DNA from: Parathalassolituus penaei
GTDB taxonomy: Bacteria > Pseudomonadota > Gammaproteobacteria > Pseudomonadales > Oceanobacteraceae
DNA: 64,000 nucleotides
Assembly (NCBI RefSeq): GCF_026626885.1
Contig: NZ_JAPNOA010000058.1
Span: forward strand, 41,910 to 105,909
Direction of reading: 5' to 3'
Shown here: positions 19,510-29,712 of the stretch, piece after piece
Numbering within the stretch: position 1 is the first letter of the stretch
How the letters are laid out: the number at the start of each line of letters is the position of its first letter
Program-made: the position numbers and the translations under genes
Notes under the pieces: generated by a model
What the model was told of the DNA's origin: nothing
The model's database searches: none
The model's input: only the letters and a program-made list of their open reading frames with translations

Positions 19510-20553
19510 TCAGGCTTCGGCAATGACAATGGCGCGCAGTGGCGCCGGATAACCTTCAGCGGTGAGGTTACGGTTGTCGGGATCGAGGAAATCCGGCAAC
19601 GACTTGTAACGCATCCAGTCGGTGCTGCGCTGTTCTTCCAGCGAGGTCTGGTTGAGGTCGACCAGACGGGCATTGCGCAGACCCGCGCGGCGGCACCACA
19701 ACAGCAGGGTTTCCGGCGACGGAATAAACCAGACGTTACGCATCATGGCATAACGATCTTCCGGCATCAGGCTGTACCCCAGCGGGCCATCGGCCACCAG
19801 AGTTTCCAGCACCAGTTCACCACCCGGACGTAACGCCGCGCGCAGTTCTTCCAGATGTTCGATCGGCGAGCGACGGTGGTACAACACCCCCATACTGAAC
19901 ACGGTATCGAACACCCGTAAGTCGGCCGGAATATCTTCCATCTTGAGTGGCAACAGGTGAGCATCCGGACGTTTGCCCTGGGCCTTGGCGACCATCAGTT
20001 TGACCGCTTCAAACTGCATCAGGAACAGGCGCGAAGGATCAACACCAATCACCCGGCGGGCACCTTCACCCAGCATGCGCCACATGTGGTAACCGGAGCC
20101 ACAACCAACATCCAGCACCAGACGGTTTTTCAGCGGTGACAGATGAGGCAACACCCGGTGCCATTTCCAGTCGGAACGCCATTCGGTATCAATGTGGGTA
20201 CCACAGATACGGAACGGGCCCTTGCGCCATGGCATCAGGCCACGCAGCGCCTGTTCCACCTCAACGGCGGTAGCATCGCTGATCGGCGCATGAATCGCCA
20301 GATCATCGGCACGCAGGTCACATTCAACACCGGCCGGAATCGGCAGACTGGTCAGTGCCTGCAGCCAGCGTTCCTGATCGCCGTGCTCACGGCTGACCAG
20401 CACATGCTGGAGCTGCTCTGGCAGGATATTGGCCCAGCGTTCAAAGCGTTTTTCATCGCGGTTCATGTACGCCAGCAGGTCGTCGAACCACGGCAGGATA
20501 GTAGCGGCTTCGGCGGGATCAACCGCTGGCAGTGGGGAATTACTGTCGGTCAT
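19510..20553 (-). CDS. cmoB: tRNA U34 carboxymethyltransferase
   Basis: CmoB transfers a carboxymethyl group from carboxy-S-adenosylmethionine to 5-hydroxyuridine at tRNA position 34, forming cmo5U. The 347-residue protein has a CmoB-type N-terminal helical part with WERWANILPEQL-like sequence (RFERWANILPEQ) and the WRKGPF motif. The methyltransferase fold shows VLDVGCGSGYHMWRM, VIGVDPSRLFLMQFEA and FSMGVLYHRRSPIEHL. Its ATG overlaps the cmoA stop by four bases, so the two are translationally coupled. It converges on glpD with only 6 bp between the stop codons. Confidence 0.95.
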   Translation of the reverse strand: MTDSNSPLPAVDPAEAATILPWFDDLLAYMNRDEKRFERWANILPEQLQHVLVSREHGDQERWLQALTSLPIPAGVECDLRADDLAIHAPISDATAVEVEQALRGLMPWRKGPFRICGTHIDTEWRSDWKWHRVLPHLSPLKNRLVLDVGCGSGYHMWRMLGEGARRVIGVDPSRLFLMQFEAVKLMVAKAQGKRPDAHLLPLKMEDIPADLRVFDTVFSMGVLYHRRSPIEHLEELRAALRPGGELVLETLVADGPLGYSLMPEDRYAMMRNVWFIPSPETLLLWCRRAGLRNARLVDLNQTSLEEQRSTDWMRYKSLPDFLDPDNRNLTAEGYPAPLRAIVIAEA

Positions 20554-21290
20554 TTGATGGCCAGGAATGAAACAAAGTTAAAGCACTGATACCAGCGGAC
20601 TACCTGACGGAAGCCAGCCTGGTACAGACGATCAATATGGGCCTGTTCGGTTTCCGGAATCAGCACGTTTTCAATGGCGGAACGCTTGCGGGCGATTTCC
20701 AGTTCGGAGTACCCGTTAGCACGTTTGAAATCCAGATGCAGGGCATCCTGAACCTGCTGTTCCTCGTCACCGAAGCAGAGTTTTTCCGACAGGATCAGCA
20801 CACCACCAGGGATGGTGGCATCGTGAATCTGTTTGAGCAGCGCCAGCCGTTGTTCCGGGCTGATGAACTGCAGCACGTAGTTCAACGCCGTTACCGAAGC
20901 ATTGGCCAGCGGATAGGACAGGATATCGGCACAGGCCAGCTCCACATCCACCGCCGTACCGGCAAGGCTGCTGTCATCCAGCGCAATATGGTGACTGGCG
21001 CGTTCGACCATGGATTCGGAATTATCGATACCAATGATCTTGCAACCCGCCGCCCGCACACCGTGACGCATCGCCAGAGTGACCGCACCTAGTGAACAGC
21101 CAAGGTCGTACAGATGCGTGTTATCACGAGCGTAACGGCCCGCAATAATGCCCGACATCGCCACGGTTTCGGCATAACCCGGCACCGAGCGTTTGATCAT
21201 ATCCGGAAAAACCCGAGCCACCGCGGCATCGAAGCGGAAATCGGAAACATTGCCCGGCAGAGTCTGGTAAATATCGTCGCGTTCGCTCAT
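20550..21290 (-). CDS. cmoA: Carboxy-S-adenosylmethionine synthase
   Basis: CmoA makes carboxy-SAM from SAM and prephenate, the cofactor used by CmoB. The 246-residue protein has the usual length. It contains the family N-terminus (RDDIYQTLPGNVSDFRFD), the SAM motif LYDLGCSLGAVTLAMR, IGIDNSESMVERA and LNYVLQFISPEQR. The open frame extends upstream through a heptamer repeat array to 21458. ATG 21290 gives the conserved start MSERDDIY, so the repeat is not part of the protein. Confidence 0.95.
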   Translation of the reverse strand: MSERDDIYQTLPGNVSDFRFDAAVARVFPDMIKRSVPGYAETVAMSGIIAGRYARDNTHLYDLGCSLGAVTLAMRHGVRAAGCKIIGIDNSESMVERASHHIALDDSSLAGTAVDVELACADILSYPLANASVTALNYVLQFISPEQRLALLKQIHDATIPGGVLILSEKLCFGDEEQQVQDALHLDFKRANGYSELEIARKRSAIENVLIPETEQAHIDRLYQAGFRQVVRWYQCFNFVSFLAIK

Positions 21291-21370
21291 GGGAAGTCCG
21301 CAGTGGGGAAAAATCGGCCGCGGATTGTAGCAGGTAACCGCGAAGCTCGGGAGTTGTTGGGGGATATAGA

Positions 21371-21413
21371 CTGGAGTCTGGAGTCTGGAGTCTGGAGTCT
21401 GGAGTCTGGAGTC
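21371..21413 (+). repeat. Heptamer array A: (CTGGAGT)x6
   Basis: Six perfect tandem 7-bp units lie about 80 bp upstream of cmoA. The unit differs by one base from the CTGGCGT unit of the large array at 58921. A perfect hairpin (GTGGGCA-TAAA-TGCCCAC, 21426-21443) and the repeat core at 21477 follow, so the array belongs to the same composite family. Confidence 0.9.
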
Positions 21414-21476
21414 GAGTCCGATCTTGTGGGCATAAATGCCCACACTACAACAGCGCATCCATTTACATTGATTTCA

Positions 21477-21600
21477 CCCAGCGCAGCTGGCCACCGTTAA
21501 TTGCCCATCTGGGCGAGCCGGGATTCACCGCAACGGTCGACCCGGCCGGGGGACAAGGTCCCCCAAGAGGGCAAACAGCCTGGCCAATTCACAAGCCGAG
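21477..21600 (-). repeat. Composite repeat core, copy A (short form)
   Basis: This is a 124-bp GC-rich module in minus orientation, running from CCCAGCGCAGCTGGCC to AATTCACAAGCCGAG. It contains a perfect GGGGGAC-AAG-GTCCCCC hairpin and GCCC-ATCT-GGGC. The same module recurs at 26550, 53554, 53721 and 59590. A single GCCAGAC heptamer follows near 21606. Short frames within it translate identically in several copies but are not credible genes. Confidence 0.85.
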
Positions 21601-21621
21601 TCGCCGCCAGACACCAGCATA

Positions 21622-21647
21622 AAAAACGGCGCCGTAGCGCCGTTTTT
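21622..21647. terminator. Terminator downstream of oadB
   Basis: A stem ACGGCGC / GCGCCGT with loop CGTA is flanked by A6 on the left and T5 on the right, so it can work in both directions. It lies 24 bp past the oadB stop. Confidence 0.8.
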
Positions 21648-21670
21648 ATCGGTGAACAATCACCCCGCCA

Positions 21671-22975
21671 TCAATTGGCGAAATAACTGATCATCACACC
21701 CGCCGCTACCGCCGAACCGATTACACCGGCCACGTTAGGGCCCATAGCGTGCATCAGCAGGAAGTTCTGCGGGTTGGCTTCCAGACCCACCTTGTTGGAT
21801 ACCCGTGCTGCCATTGGCACCGCGGATACACCGGCAGAGCCGATCAGCGGGTTGATTGGCGACTTGCTGAACTTGTTCATCAGCTTGGCCATCAGCACAC
21901 CGGCTGCTGTACCAATCGAGAACGCGATCAGACCGAGGACAACAATAAAAATGGTACGACTGTTCAGAAACGCATCCGCGCTCATCTTGTAGCCTACTGA
22001 CAGGCCCAGAAAGATGGTCACGATGTTGATCAGGGCGTTCTGGGCAGTATCGCTCAGACGCTCAACCACACCGGACTCACGCATCAGGTTGCCGAAACAG
22101 AACATCCCCAGCAGTGGTGCAGCTGACGGCAGTAGCAGGGCTACCAGAATCAGTACAACCACCGGAAAGATGATTTTTTCGTTTTTGGAGACGGTACGCA
22201 GCTGTTCCATCTTGATCTTGCGCTCGGCCTCAGTGGTCAGCATACGCATGATCGGTGGCTGGATCAGCGGAACCAGCGCCATATAGGAATAAGCCGCTAC
22301 CGCAATCGCTCCCAGCAGTTCCGGGGCCAGACGAGAGGCGATGAAGATCGAAGTTGGGCCGTCAGCACCACCGATAATACCGATGGCCGCTGCCTGCTTG
22401 ATGGTGAAATCCACCAGACCCAGATCCGTCAGCAATACCGCCCCAAACAGGGTGCCGAAAATACCGAACTGGGCAGCAGCACCCAGCAACAGGGTTTTCG
22501 GGTTGGCCAGCAGAGGACCAAAGTCAGTCATGGCTCCTACACCCATAAAGATCAGCAACGGTGCAACGCCACTGGCAATGGTCACCTTGTAAAAGGTGTA
22601 CAGCATACCGGTATCAAAACCGCCCGCTACGCCCAGTGCCAGCGCCTTGTTATACACAGCGCCGGAGGCATGGTGGTAAGCATCCAGAACCGCTTGCATG
22701 CTGGCATCAGCCGCCAGACCAAAGATCTCGCGGAACTGTGCCAGAGTGGAGGCATCACCGGTACGAATGGCGGTTTCCGCCGCCGACCAGCCCATACCGG
22801 CACCCGGAATGTTTACCATCAGGGTGCCCACCGCAATCGGCAGCAGCAGAAGTGGCTCGAAACCCTTTTTGATCGCCAGGTACAGCATGACAAAACCGAT
22901 CAGCATCATGATGCCCTGACCGATTTCGAAATGGTAAATACCCGTGTCGTGCCAGAGGTTAATCAGACTTTGCAT
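21671..22975 (-). CDS. oadB: Oxaloacetate decarboxylase, beta subunit (sodium pump)
   Basis: OadB is the integral membrane subunit that releases CO2 from carboxybiotin and couples this to sodium export. The 434-residue protein has about ten hydrophobic segments. Family motifs include NIPGAGMG, a discontinuous pore region with [22 protein letters not shown], and [30 protein letters not shown] near the C-terminus, here quoted as motif positions about 225-245 and 400-430. The Asp in GGADGPT is the key sodium-coupling residue in the family. It is the last gene of oadG-oadA-oadB. Confidence 0.95.
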   Translation of the reverse strand: MQSLINLWHDTGIYHFEIGQGIMMLIGFVMLYLAIKKGFEPLLLLPIAVGTLMVNIPGAGMGWSAAETAIRTGDASTLAQFREIFGLAADASMQAVLDAYHHASGAVYNKALALGVAGGFDTGMLYTFYKVTIASGVAPLLIFMGVGAMTDFGPLLANPKTLLLGAAAQFGIFGTLFGAVLLTDLGLVDFTIKQAAAIGIIGGADGPTSIFIASRLAPELLGAIAVAAYSYMALVPLIQPPIMRMLTTEAERKIKMEQLRTVSKNEKIIFPVVVLILVALLLPSAAPLLGMFCFGNLMRESGVVERLSDTAQNALINIVTIFLGLSVGYKMSADAFLNSRTIFIVVLGLIAFSIGTAAGVLMAKLMNKFSKSPINPLIGSAGVSAVPMAARVSNKVGLEANPQNFLLMHAMGPNVAGVIGSAVAAGVMISYFAN

Positions 22976-22987
22976 AGGTCAGACTCC

Positions 22988-24751
22988 TCAGCCGATGGTG
23001 TACAGGGTATCGCCCACCTTGACCGAGGTACCTTCTTTGGCAGACACACTGCCAATGGTGCCGGTCTTGGGTGCACGGATCTCGGTTTCCATCTTCATGG
23101 CTTCGAGGATGATCACCAGATCACCTTCGGTCACCTGATCACCAGGCTGTACCAGTACCTTGAAGATGTTACCGGCCAGCGGTGACGCTACCGACTCACC
23201 ACCACCAGCAGCAACCGGAGCAGCCGCTGCCGCACCACCCGCCAGGCTGGTTGGCGCGCCGTTGATTGGCGCCAGATGAGTGACGTCACCACCTTCGTTT
23301 ACTTTCACCACGTATTCGTGGCCGTCCACCTTGATGGTGTAAGTGTCTTCCGCCGCACCTTTTGGTGCAGGTTCGAAGGCCGCCGGGTTACCACGGTTGG
23401 CAAGGAACTTCGGTGCGATTTGCGGGAACATGGCGTAGGTCAGAGCATCGTCGATCTTGTCGGCGGCCAGCTTGAAGCCTTTTTCGGTCGCCAGTTTTTC
23501 AACGTCGGCGATGACCTTGTCGAGTTCGTTTTCGATCAGGTCCGCCGGACGACAGGTAATTGGCTCCTTGCCATCCAGAACACGAGCCTGCAGCTCCTTG
23601 TTCATTGGCGCCGGTGCCGCACCGTATTCACCTTTCAGAATGCCCTGGGTTTCTTTGGAGATGGACTTGTAACGCTCGCCAGAGAGAACGTTCAGCACCG
23701 CCTGGGTACCCACAATCTGGGAAGTCGGAGTCACCAGCGGGATAAAACCGAGGTCTTCACGTACGCGTGGAATCTCGGCCAGCACGGCGTCGAACTTGTC
23801 AGCAGCACCCTGTTCGCGTAGCTGGTTTTCCATGTTGGTGAGCATGCCACCCGGAACCTGGGCCACCAGAATACGGCTGTCGGTGCCTTTCAGGGCGCCT
23901 TCAAACTTCGCGTACTTCTTGCGCACTTCGCGGAAGTAGGCGGCGATTTCTTCCAGCAGATGCAGGTTCAGGCCGGTATCACGCTCGGTGCCCGCCAGTG
24001 CCGCTACCACGGATTCAGTCGCGGTGTGGCCATAGGTCATGGACATGGAAGAGATGGCAGTGTCAACACGGTCGATACCGGCTTCAACGGCTTTCAGAAT
24101 GGTCATATCGGACAGACCGGCGGTGGCGTGTGCATGCAGCTGCACTTCGAGGTCGGTCTGGGCTTTCAGGCGCGATACCAGTTCAAAGGCGGCATAAGGT
24201 GTCAGAACACCGGCCATGTCCTTGATGGCAATGGAGTCAGCGCCCATGTCTTCAATACGCTTGGCCAGATCCACCCAGGCTTCGAGGGTGTGCACCGGAC
24301 TGGTGGTATACGACAGCGTGCCCTGCGCGTGTTTGCCCTGTTTTTTCACCGCCTTGAGGGCGGTTTGCAGGTTGCGCGGGTCGTTCATGGCGTCGAATAC
24401 CCGGAACACGTCGACACCGTTCACGGCGGCGCGTTCTACGAATTTCTCAACCACATCATCAGCATAGTGGCGGTAACCCAGCAGGTTCTGACCACGCAGC
24501 AGCATTTGCTGACGAGTGTTAGGCATTGCTTTCTTGAATGCACGAATACGGTCCCACGGGTCTTCACCGAGGAAACGGATGCAGGAGTCAAATGTGGCCC
24601 CCCCCCAGGACTCCAGTGACCAGTAACCGACCTGATCAAGTTTGGAGGCAATTGGCAGCATATCGTCGATACGCATGCGAGTCGCGAGGATAGACTGGTG
24701 TGCGTCACGCAGGACGACGTCGGTAATTCCGAGTTTTTTGGAATCGGTCAT
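22988..24751 (-). CDS. oadA: Oxaloacetate decarboxylase, alpha subunit
   Basis: OadA carries the carboxyltransferase and biotin-carrier domains and transfers the oxaloacetate carboxyl group to biotin. The 587-residue protein starts with the carboxyltransferase TIM barrel ([16 protein letters not shown]) with the catalytic region SIAIKDMAG and metal-binding [12 protein letters not shown] conserved PYC/OADA domain and an Ala/Pro-rich linker (about 490-515) follow. The biotinyl domain is C-terminal, with biotinyl Lys 553 in EAMKMETEI. The start ATG is at 24751. OadB follows 12 bp later. Confidence 0.96.
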   Translation of the reverse strand: MTDSKKLGITDVVLRDAHQSILATRMRIDDMLPIASKLDQVGYWSLESWGGATFDSCIRFLGEDPWDRIRAFKKAMPNTRQQMLLRGQNLLGYRHYADDVVEKFVERAAVNGVDVFRVFDAMNDPRNLQTALKAVKKQGKHAQGTLSYTTSPVHTLEAWVDLAKRIEDMGADSIAIKDMAGVLTPYAAFELVSRLKAQTDLEVQLHAHATAGLSDMTILKAVEAGIDRVDTAISSMSMTYGHTATESVVAALAGTERDTGLNLHLLEEIAAYFREVRKKYAKFEGALKGTDSRILVAQVPGGMLTNMENQLREQGAADKFDAVLAEIPRVREDLGFIPLVTPTSQIVGTQAVLNVLSGERYKSISKETQGILKGEYGAAPAPMNKELQARVLDGKEPITCRPADLIENELDKVIADVEKLATEKGFKLAADKIDDALTYAMFPQIAPKFLANRGNPAAFEPAPKGAAEDTYTIKVDGHEYVVKVNEGGDVTHLAPINGAPTSLAGGAAAAAPVAAGGGESVASPLAGNIFKVLVQPGDQVTEGDLVIILEAMKMETEIRAPKTGTIGSVSAKEGTSVKVGDTLYTIG

Positions 24752-24813
24752 GAATGATGGCCTTTTCTTCCGTTAACGTCTTTTGAACGTTTTATGGTTG
24801 TTATATTCCAGGC

Positions 24814-25068
24814 TCATTGTTGACGAGCACGGTGTTCCTTCACTGCTGCAGACAGGACTTTTACCAGCTGCGGATCAATCCCGGTGGAAGCCGGAGCGAC
24901 AGGTTTCCGGGCTGGAGCCGGTGCCACTTCAACTTCGGGAGCAATCTTGTTTACCAGACTGGACATGATATTGGTGGCATAGACCAGCATCGTCAGGAAG
25001 ACGAACACCACGCCCATACCAAAAATCATGAGCTCCAGACCTTGCGAGATGAGACTTGGCTCAGACAT
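24814..25068 (-). CDS. oadG: Oxaloacetate decarboxylase, gamma subunit
   Basis: OadG is the small membrane subunit that holds the alpha and beta subunits together. The 84-residue protein has one N-terminal membrane helix (about residues 12-35, LMIFGMGVVFVFLTMLVYA). An Ala/Pro-rich stretch and a charged C-terminal helix follow, as in the family. It leads the oadGAB operon, 62 bp ahead of oadA. The call rests on size, topology and position. Confidence 0.9.
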   Translation of the reverse strand: MSEPSLISQGLELMIFGMGVVFVFLTMLVYATNIMSSLVNKIAPEVEVAPAPARKPVAPASTGIDPQLVKVLSAAVKEHRARQQ

Positions 25069-25426
25069 GCAAGTGGCTCCTGTGAGTTATTGTTGTTGCG
25101 AACTTTAGTAGTGTATCTGCCTGAACTTTTGGACAATTGCGAAGTCGTCCGCAGGCAAAACCCTATCGAGCCTACTGAAAAGGGGTAGGCCTTTCAACCG
25201 CTGCAGATCAAGCCTTGATCAACAGTAAAGAGGAAGCGGGGCTTCAAGTGGCGAATTACCGCCTTTATTACCGCGACCTATAACGGATATATCCAACCGA
25301 AATAAAGGTCATAATGCCCTGCCTCCTCGGATAATCCGAAAGTCCAATGGTTTTCGGTTGACAGTGCGGAAATTTTAATTCCCAATTCCGCGCCCGCTTT
25401 TTAACCCTTTCGGAACCCGTTTTATC
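25069..25426. other. Divergent intergenic region, oadG / dusC
   Basis: This 358-bp gap carries the promoters of both flanking genes. A TTGACA at 25358-25363 points toward dusC, but no well-spaced -10 is evident. I see no gene, RNA or repeat in it. Confidence 0.4.
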
Positions 25427-26455
25427 GTGAATTCCAGCTCCCCGTATCTGGTATCGGATACCAGGCCTTATATCGCCCTTGCGCCCATGGAAGGCCTGAT
25501 GGATCACCATCTGCGGGAAATTCTCACCAGCGTGGGGGGTATCGACCACTGTGTGACCGAGTTCATCCGCGTCAGCCAGACCCTCTACCCGCCGAAGGTA
25601 TTTCACCGTTTCTGCCCAGAGCTCCTGAACGGCGGCAAAACCCAGGCCGGAACACCGGTGCATGTGCAGTTGCTGGGCAGCCATCCACAACTGATGGCCG
25701 ACAACGCGGCCCGGGTTGCCAGCATGGGAGCACCGGCAATTGACCTGAACTTCGGTTGTCCTGCCAAAACCGTCAATCGCAGTCAGGGTGGGGCAGTGCT
25801 GCTGCAATATCCGGATGTGCTGTTTAACGTGGCGTCGGCAGTACGAGCGGCAGTGCCTGCGCATATTCCGGTGACCGCCAAGATGCGTCTGGGTTATCTG
25901 GATAAAAGCCTGGCACTGGAAAACGCCAGTGCGCTGGAAGCCTCGGGTATCCAGTGGTTAACCGTTCATGCTCGCACCAAAACCGAAGGTTACAAACCAC
26001 CAGCCTATTGGGACTGGATCGCCCGTATTCGCGAGCAGGTGAAGATTCCGGTATTGGCCAATGGTGAAATCTGGACTCCGGATCATGCCGACCAGTGTCG
26101 CCGCGAAAGTGGTTCCGACCTGCTGATGATTGGTCGCGGCCTGGTGGCGATTCCGGATCTGGCCTTGCAGATCAAGGCACGTGAACGGGGCGAAGCGTTA
26201 ACCCCAATGAGCTGGCTGCAGCATTTGCAGCTGCTGAAACCTCTTGCGGATCGCTTGCCGGATCTGGACAACAAGAACCTCACCGACCGCCTGAAACAAT
26301 GGCTGCATTATTTGTCGCTGCGTTCAGCGGAAGTAGGTGTGATTTTTCAGGAAGTGCGCAAATTACGTGAGCGCGAGGCGTTTTTTGATGGCTTGCAACA
26401 GGCCGCTGATGACCTGCTGGCAGGCCGGATCGGCGTGGCTATTGAAGATAAATAG
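25427..26455 (+). CDS. dusC: tRNA-dihydrouridine(16) synthase
   Basis: DusC is an FMN enzyme that reduces uridine 16 in the tRNA D-loop. The 342-residue protein has LAPMEGLMDHHLREIL at the barrel start, VTEFIRVSQTLYPPKVFHRFCPEL, and the catalytic Cys 111 in LNFGCPAKTVNRSQGG. TVHARTKTEGYKPPAYW and VLANGEIW follow. The VHVQLLGSHPQ segment and the C-terminal helical domain favour DusC over DusA or DusB. The start is GTG 25427; no upstream ATG is in frame. It stands alone, with a composite repeat downstream. Confidence 0.93.
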   Translation: MNSSSPYLVSDTRPYIALAPMEGLMDHHLREILTSVGGIDHCVTEFIRVSQTLYPPKVFHRFCPELLNGGKTQAGTPVHVQLLGSHPQLMADNAARVASMGAPAIDLNFGCPAKTVNRSQGGAVLLQYPDVLFNVASAVRAAVPAHIPVTAKMRLGYLDKSLALENASALEASGIQWLTVHARTKTEGYKPPAYWDWIARIREQVKIPVLANGEIWTPDHADQCRRESGSDLLMIGRGLVAIPDLALQIKARERGEALTPMSWLQHLQLLKPLADRLPDLDNKNLTDRLKQWLHYLSLRSAEVGVIFQEVRKLREREAFFDGLQQAADDLLAGRIGVAIEDK

Positions 26456-26549
26456 TTGAAGATAAATAGCCGAAACCAAATAACTGAAAAGGCCTGATGC
26501 TGATCAGTTAAGGACTTTTAAACAGCCTGATCATTTATTTCCGAATGTG

Positions 26550-26713
26550 CCCAGCGCAGCTGGCTGCCCAATGCTCATCTGGCCGGGGGCGAAACGCCGT
26601 TTTTGGTGAAAACCGGAGATACGAGCCCAGTCGGGCAAAAGCAGGGGGAGGCCCGCCCGGCCGGGGGACAAGGTCCCCGATAAGGGCATACGGTAGAGCC
26701 AATTAACAAGCCG
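26550..26713 (-). repeat. Composite repeat core, copy B
   Basis: This 164-bp module in minus orientation starts CCCAGCGCAGCTGG and ends AATTAACAAGCCG, with GGGGGACAAGGTCCCC inside. It lacks clear heptamer arrays on either side. It fills most of the 335-bp gap between dusC and the Nudix gene; nothing else is seen there. Confidence 0.8.
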
Positions 26714-26790
26714 TGCAGGTCGTGTGGCTATTCGATACGAGAACGAAGCCTAAGAATATCGACTGATGCTTAACCTGAAACGGCCAGCGT

Positions 26791-27507
26791 TTATTCGCCG
26801 CTGGCCATTTCGGTTGGTGTGCCAACGGTCAGCGCTTCCGCCTGCGGACGTCCCGGTACAATAGTCGGCATGGTGTTGCCTTCCATCGGTGCAATGGTCG
26901 TCAACTCCGCTGCGTCTGCTGTTTCCTCTCCAGCCATCGGTGGCATCACCACACAGACCTCACTGCTGGACGGCAACAGACCATCCGAACGCGCCACCTG
27001 CAGGGATACCCGACCAGCGATCCACAACGGATACTCCACCACCGGATTATCGCGATCGACCACATTCTTGCCGCTGTCGAGCGCCTGATTCAGCTGCTCC
27101 AGATTCACCCACACCCATTTGCTGCGCTCACCCGGTGTACCGCAGGACGATGCCGCCATCATCACCGGATCAACCCAGTTCACCCGCGACACATAGGTAT
27201 AAAACGGCCCGATACGGGAGCGTTGCTGGGTTTCCAGCTGCTCGGGCGTTGGCCCGGCGAACACACAGCCGGTTTCTTCACGGAATTCCCGCGAGGCGGT
27301 CTGGGCGATGGTTTCCCCCTCTTCGGCACGGCCACCAAACGGTGCCCAGCCATTACGATTCTTGCCATTGTCGTAGGCCAGTAATACCAGTGCCTCCTTG
27401 TCCTTGCAGGTATAGGCAATTACCCCCGCTGGCGGATTCGCAAACGCGGTGGATACCATCATCACCAGCGGCAATACGACAAAACCGATCAGGATGCTCT
27501 CCAGCAT
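26791..27507 (-). CDS. Exported Nudix hydrolase-domain protein
   Basis: Nudix enzymes cleave nucleoside diphosphates linked to another group. The 238-residue protein carries a perfect Nudix box (GX5EX7REUXEEXGU): G59 RAEEGE, then REFREETGC, residues 59-81. Unusually, the first 24 residues (MLESILIGFVVLPLVMMVST, then AFANPP) look like a signal peptide or membrane anchor, so the domain is probably periplasmic or anchored. The C-terminal 70 residues after the Nudix domain are low in complexity (Glu, Thr, Pro-rich). Substrate is unknown. It stands alone, convergent with dusC and divergent from the lipoprotein operon. Confidence 0.82.
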   Translation of the reverse strand: MLESILIGFVVLPLVMMVSTAFANPPAGVIAYTCKDKEALVLLAYDNGKNRNGWAPFGGRAEEGETIAQTASREFREETGCVFAGPTPEQLETQQRSRIGPFYTYVSRVNWVDPVMMAASSCGTPGERSKWVWVNLEQLNQALDSGKNVVDRDNPVVEYPLWIAGRVSLQVARSDGLLPSSSEVCVVMPPMAGEETADAAELTTIAPMEGNTMPTIVPGRPQAEALTVGTPTEMASGE

Positions 27508-27626
27508 CTGTCACTCCCCACACATGTTGTGAAAAAAATTGCCAACCTCTGTCAACCAAACGCCAGCACCAGCGTTATGAACGGTAGCGCGCTGTAAATC
27601 CAGTTTATCACTGACGAGGAAGTCTC

Positions 27627-29627
27627 ATGAAAACCAAGTTTCTGCCACTGGCGATGGCGATATTACTGCTGAGTGGCTGCGGCTCTGACAGCAGCTCCGT
27701 CAGCACCCTGACCGATTCGAGTGCCGATAGCACCTCCAGTTCCGACAGCAGCTCCAGCGATACCGCAACCGATACAACAACCGACACCAGCAAAACCGTC
27801 GGTGGCACCGTTCAGGTAGCCCTGACCGATGCCGAAGCCGACTTCGTGACCTATCAGGTCACCCTCAACAGCATTACCCTGGTGCGCACCGATGGCACTG
27901 AAGTTGACCTGCTGGCCACTGCTACGCCAGTCGACTTCGTACAATACCAGCAACTGAGCGAACTGTTCGCCATGTCGTCCGTACCGACAGGCAGTTATAG
28001 CAGCGTTGTGCTGAATCTGGATTACAGCAATGCCAGCCTGGTGATTCAGGATGAAGACGGTGTGACCTACAACGCCAGCGCTGTCGACAGCAGTGGCAAG
28101 GCACTGACCAGCCTGGATGTCACTCTGCAACTGGACACCGATGAACCCCTGACCGTAGCCGACGGCGAACTCGCCGGTCTGACTCTGGATATGGACCTTG
28201 CCGCCTCCAACGAAGTGCTCTCCTACGACCCGGCGGTGGTCGAAGTTGAACCCTTTCTCATGGTCGTGGCTTCTCAGAATGACACGCGCGAACACCGGGT
28301 GCGCGGTCTGCTCTCTGAAGTCGATAGCAGCGCAGATAGCAGCGCAGCCACCATCACACTGGCAATTCGTCCCCTCCGCCTGCGCTCAGGTGACTATGGT
28401 ACGCTGGTGTGCAACGTCAGCGACGACACCCTCTACGAAATTGACGGTACAGAGTACACCGGCAGCAGCGGCCTGGAACTGATTGCCGCGCTGGATGCGG
28501 ACTCACCACTGCTGGCATACGGCACGCTGGATAGCGATGGCAATTTCACGGCCAGTCAGGTGATTGCCGGTACCGGTGTTGCCTGGAGCGGTGACGACGT
28601 GGTGAAAGGCACGATTATCGCCCGCAGCGACAACACCCTGACGCTGGGTAACAGTGTGCATGAGCGTGATGGTTCCGATACCACCTTCAGCAGCACCACC
28701 GAAGTAGTCATTGCCGACACCACCAGTGTCACCGGCTATTACGAAGGTGATGCCTCCATCGCCAACCTCAGTGTTGGCCAGAAAGTGCTGGTCACCGGCA
28801 CCATGGGCGACAGCCAGTTTGATGCCAGCAGCGGCCTGGTCCGTATGCAACTGAGCACCGTGACCGGTACCAGCACCGTTAACCCGCTGACCATCGACCT
28901 GCTGACCGTCAACAACCGCAGTGTCGACCAGTATGACTTCACGGGCACCGGTGCCACCGTGGATGCCGACCCGAGTGCCTACCGCATTGATATCGGCGTG
29001 ATGGATGTCAGCAACCTCAGCAACGATGACTGGGTCAGCATCAAGGGTTACCCGACCAAATGGGCAGCGGACAGCGATTACGACTTCACTGCTCTGGCCG
29101 TCAACGAAATTAGCTTTACCAGCAGCACCGCAACCTATGTCAGCCACTGGGACAGCGCCAGCAGCAGCGCGATCACCATCAGTGACAGCAGCCTGATCAT
29201 TGATAACACCGACGCAGTCGATCGCCTGAGCCTGAGTGGCGTGCCGGATTCCCTGATCGAGTCCTTTGTGGTGAGCAGCATCAGCGGTGAAAGTGATGGC
29301 ACCTTTGCCATTCGCACCAGCGACGGCACCACTACTCTGCTGATATGGAGCGAGTTTGTAACAACCCTTGGCACCGCCCTCAGCGATGCCACAACTGCGG
29401 GTGAAACCGTATCGCACATCAGTGCCAGCGGCAGCTTTGACAGCAGCACCGGTGTCTTGACGGCTACCCATGTGATGGTCCGTATCGGTACCATCAGCAA
29501 CCAGCACAGCGACAGCATTCGCAGCCGTCACAGCAACGCCCGTTCCGGCAGCTCAGGTTCCGACAATGATTCGGACAGCAGCGATCACAACAGCAACAAT
29601 GGTGGATCATACGGCAACCACCACTGA
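27627..29627 (+). CDS. Large lipoprotein with DUF4382-like domain
   Basis: This is a 666-residue predicted lipoprotein. The signal peptide ends in a lipobox (LLLSGC, lipidated Cys 18) and is followed by a Ser/Asp/Thr-rich linker (19-58). Residues about 58-215 look like DUF4382 (GGTVQVALTDAEADF, VPTGSYSSVVLNLDY). The rest consists of repeated beta-rich segments of the kind VKGTIIARSDNTLTLG, resembling DUF5666 repeats. The C-terminus is Ser/His/Asn-rich. Function is unknown. It heads a run that continues with an ECF sigma factor 85 bp downstream, so it may be a sensor, substrate or product of that system (inference). Confidence 0.75.
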   Translation: MKTKFLPLAMAILLLSGCGSDSSSVSTLTDSSADSTSSSDSSSSDTATDTTTDTSKTVGGTVQVALTDAEADFVTYQVTLNSITLVRTDGTEVDLLATATPVDFVQYQQLSELFAMSSVPTGSYSSVVLNLDYSNASLVIQDEDGVTYNASAVDSSGKALTSLDVTLQLDTDEPLTVADGELAGLTLDMDLAASNEVLSYDPAVVEVEPFLMVVASQNDTREHRVRGLLSEVDSSADSSAATITLAIRPLRLRSGDYGTLVCNVSDDTLYEIDGTEYTGSSGLELIAALDADSPLLAYGTLDSDGNFTASQVIAGTGVAWSGDDVVKGTIIARSDNTLTLGNSVHERDGSDTTFSSTTEVVIADTTSVTGYYEGDASIANLSVGQKVLVTGTMGDSQFDASSGLVRMQLSTVTGTSTVNPLTIDLLTVNNRSVDQYDFTGTGATVDADPSAYRIDIGVMDVSNLSNDDWVSIKGYPTKWAADSDYDFTALAVNEISFTSSTATYVSHWDSASSSAITISDSSLIIDNTDAVDRLSLSGVPDSLIESFVVSSISGESDGTFAIRTSDGTTTLLIWSEFVTTLGTALSDATTAGETVSHISASGSFDSSTGVLTATHVMVRIGTISNQHSDSIRSRHSNARSGSSGSDNDSDSSDHNSNNGGSYGNHH

Positions 29628-29712
29628 GGAAACCGATGCAAACAGCGCCCGTGGAAATCAGTCCGGATAACAGCGGCACAGACTTCCACCAGCCCCAGAC
29701 GAACTGGTCAAC

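Noticed and set aside
21501-21686. Short frame starting PIWASRDSPQR, also seen at 53459-53653
   Set aside because: The shared peptide comes from translating the composite repeat core. The copies differ in length, overlap real features and lack ribosome sites.
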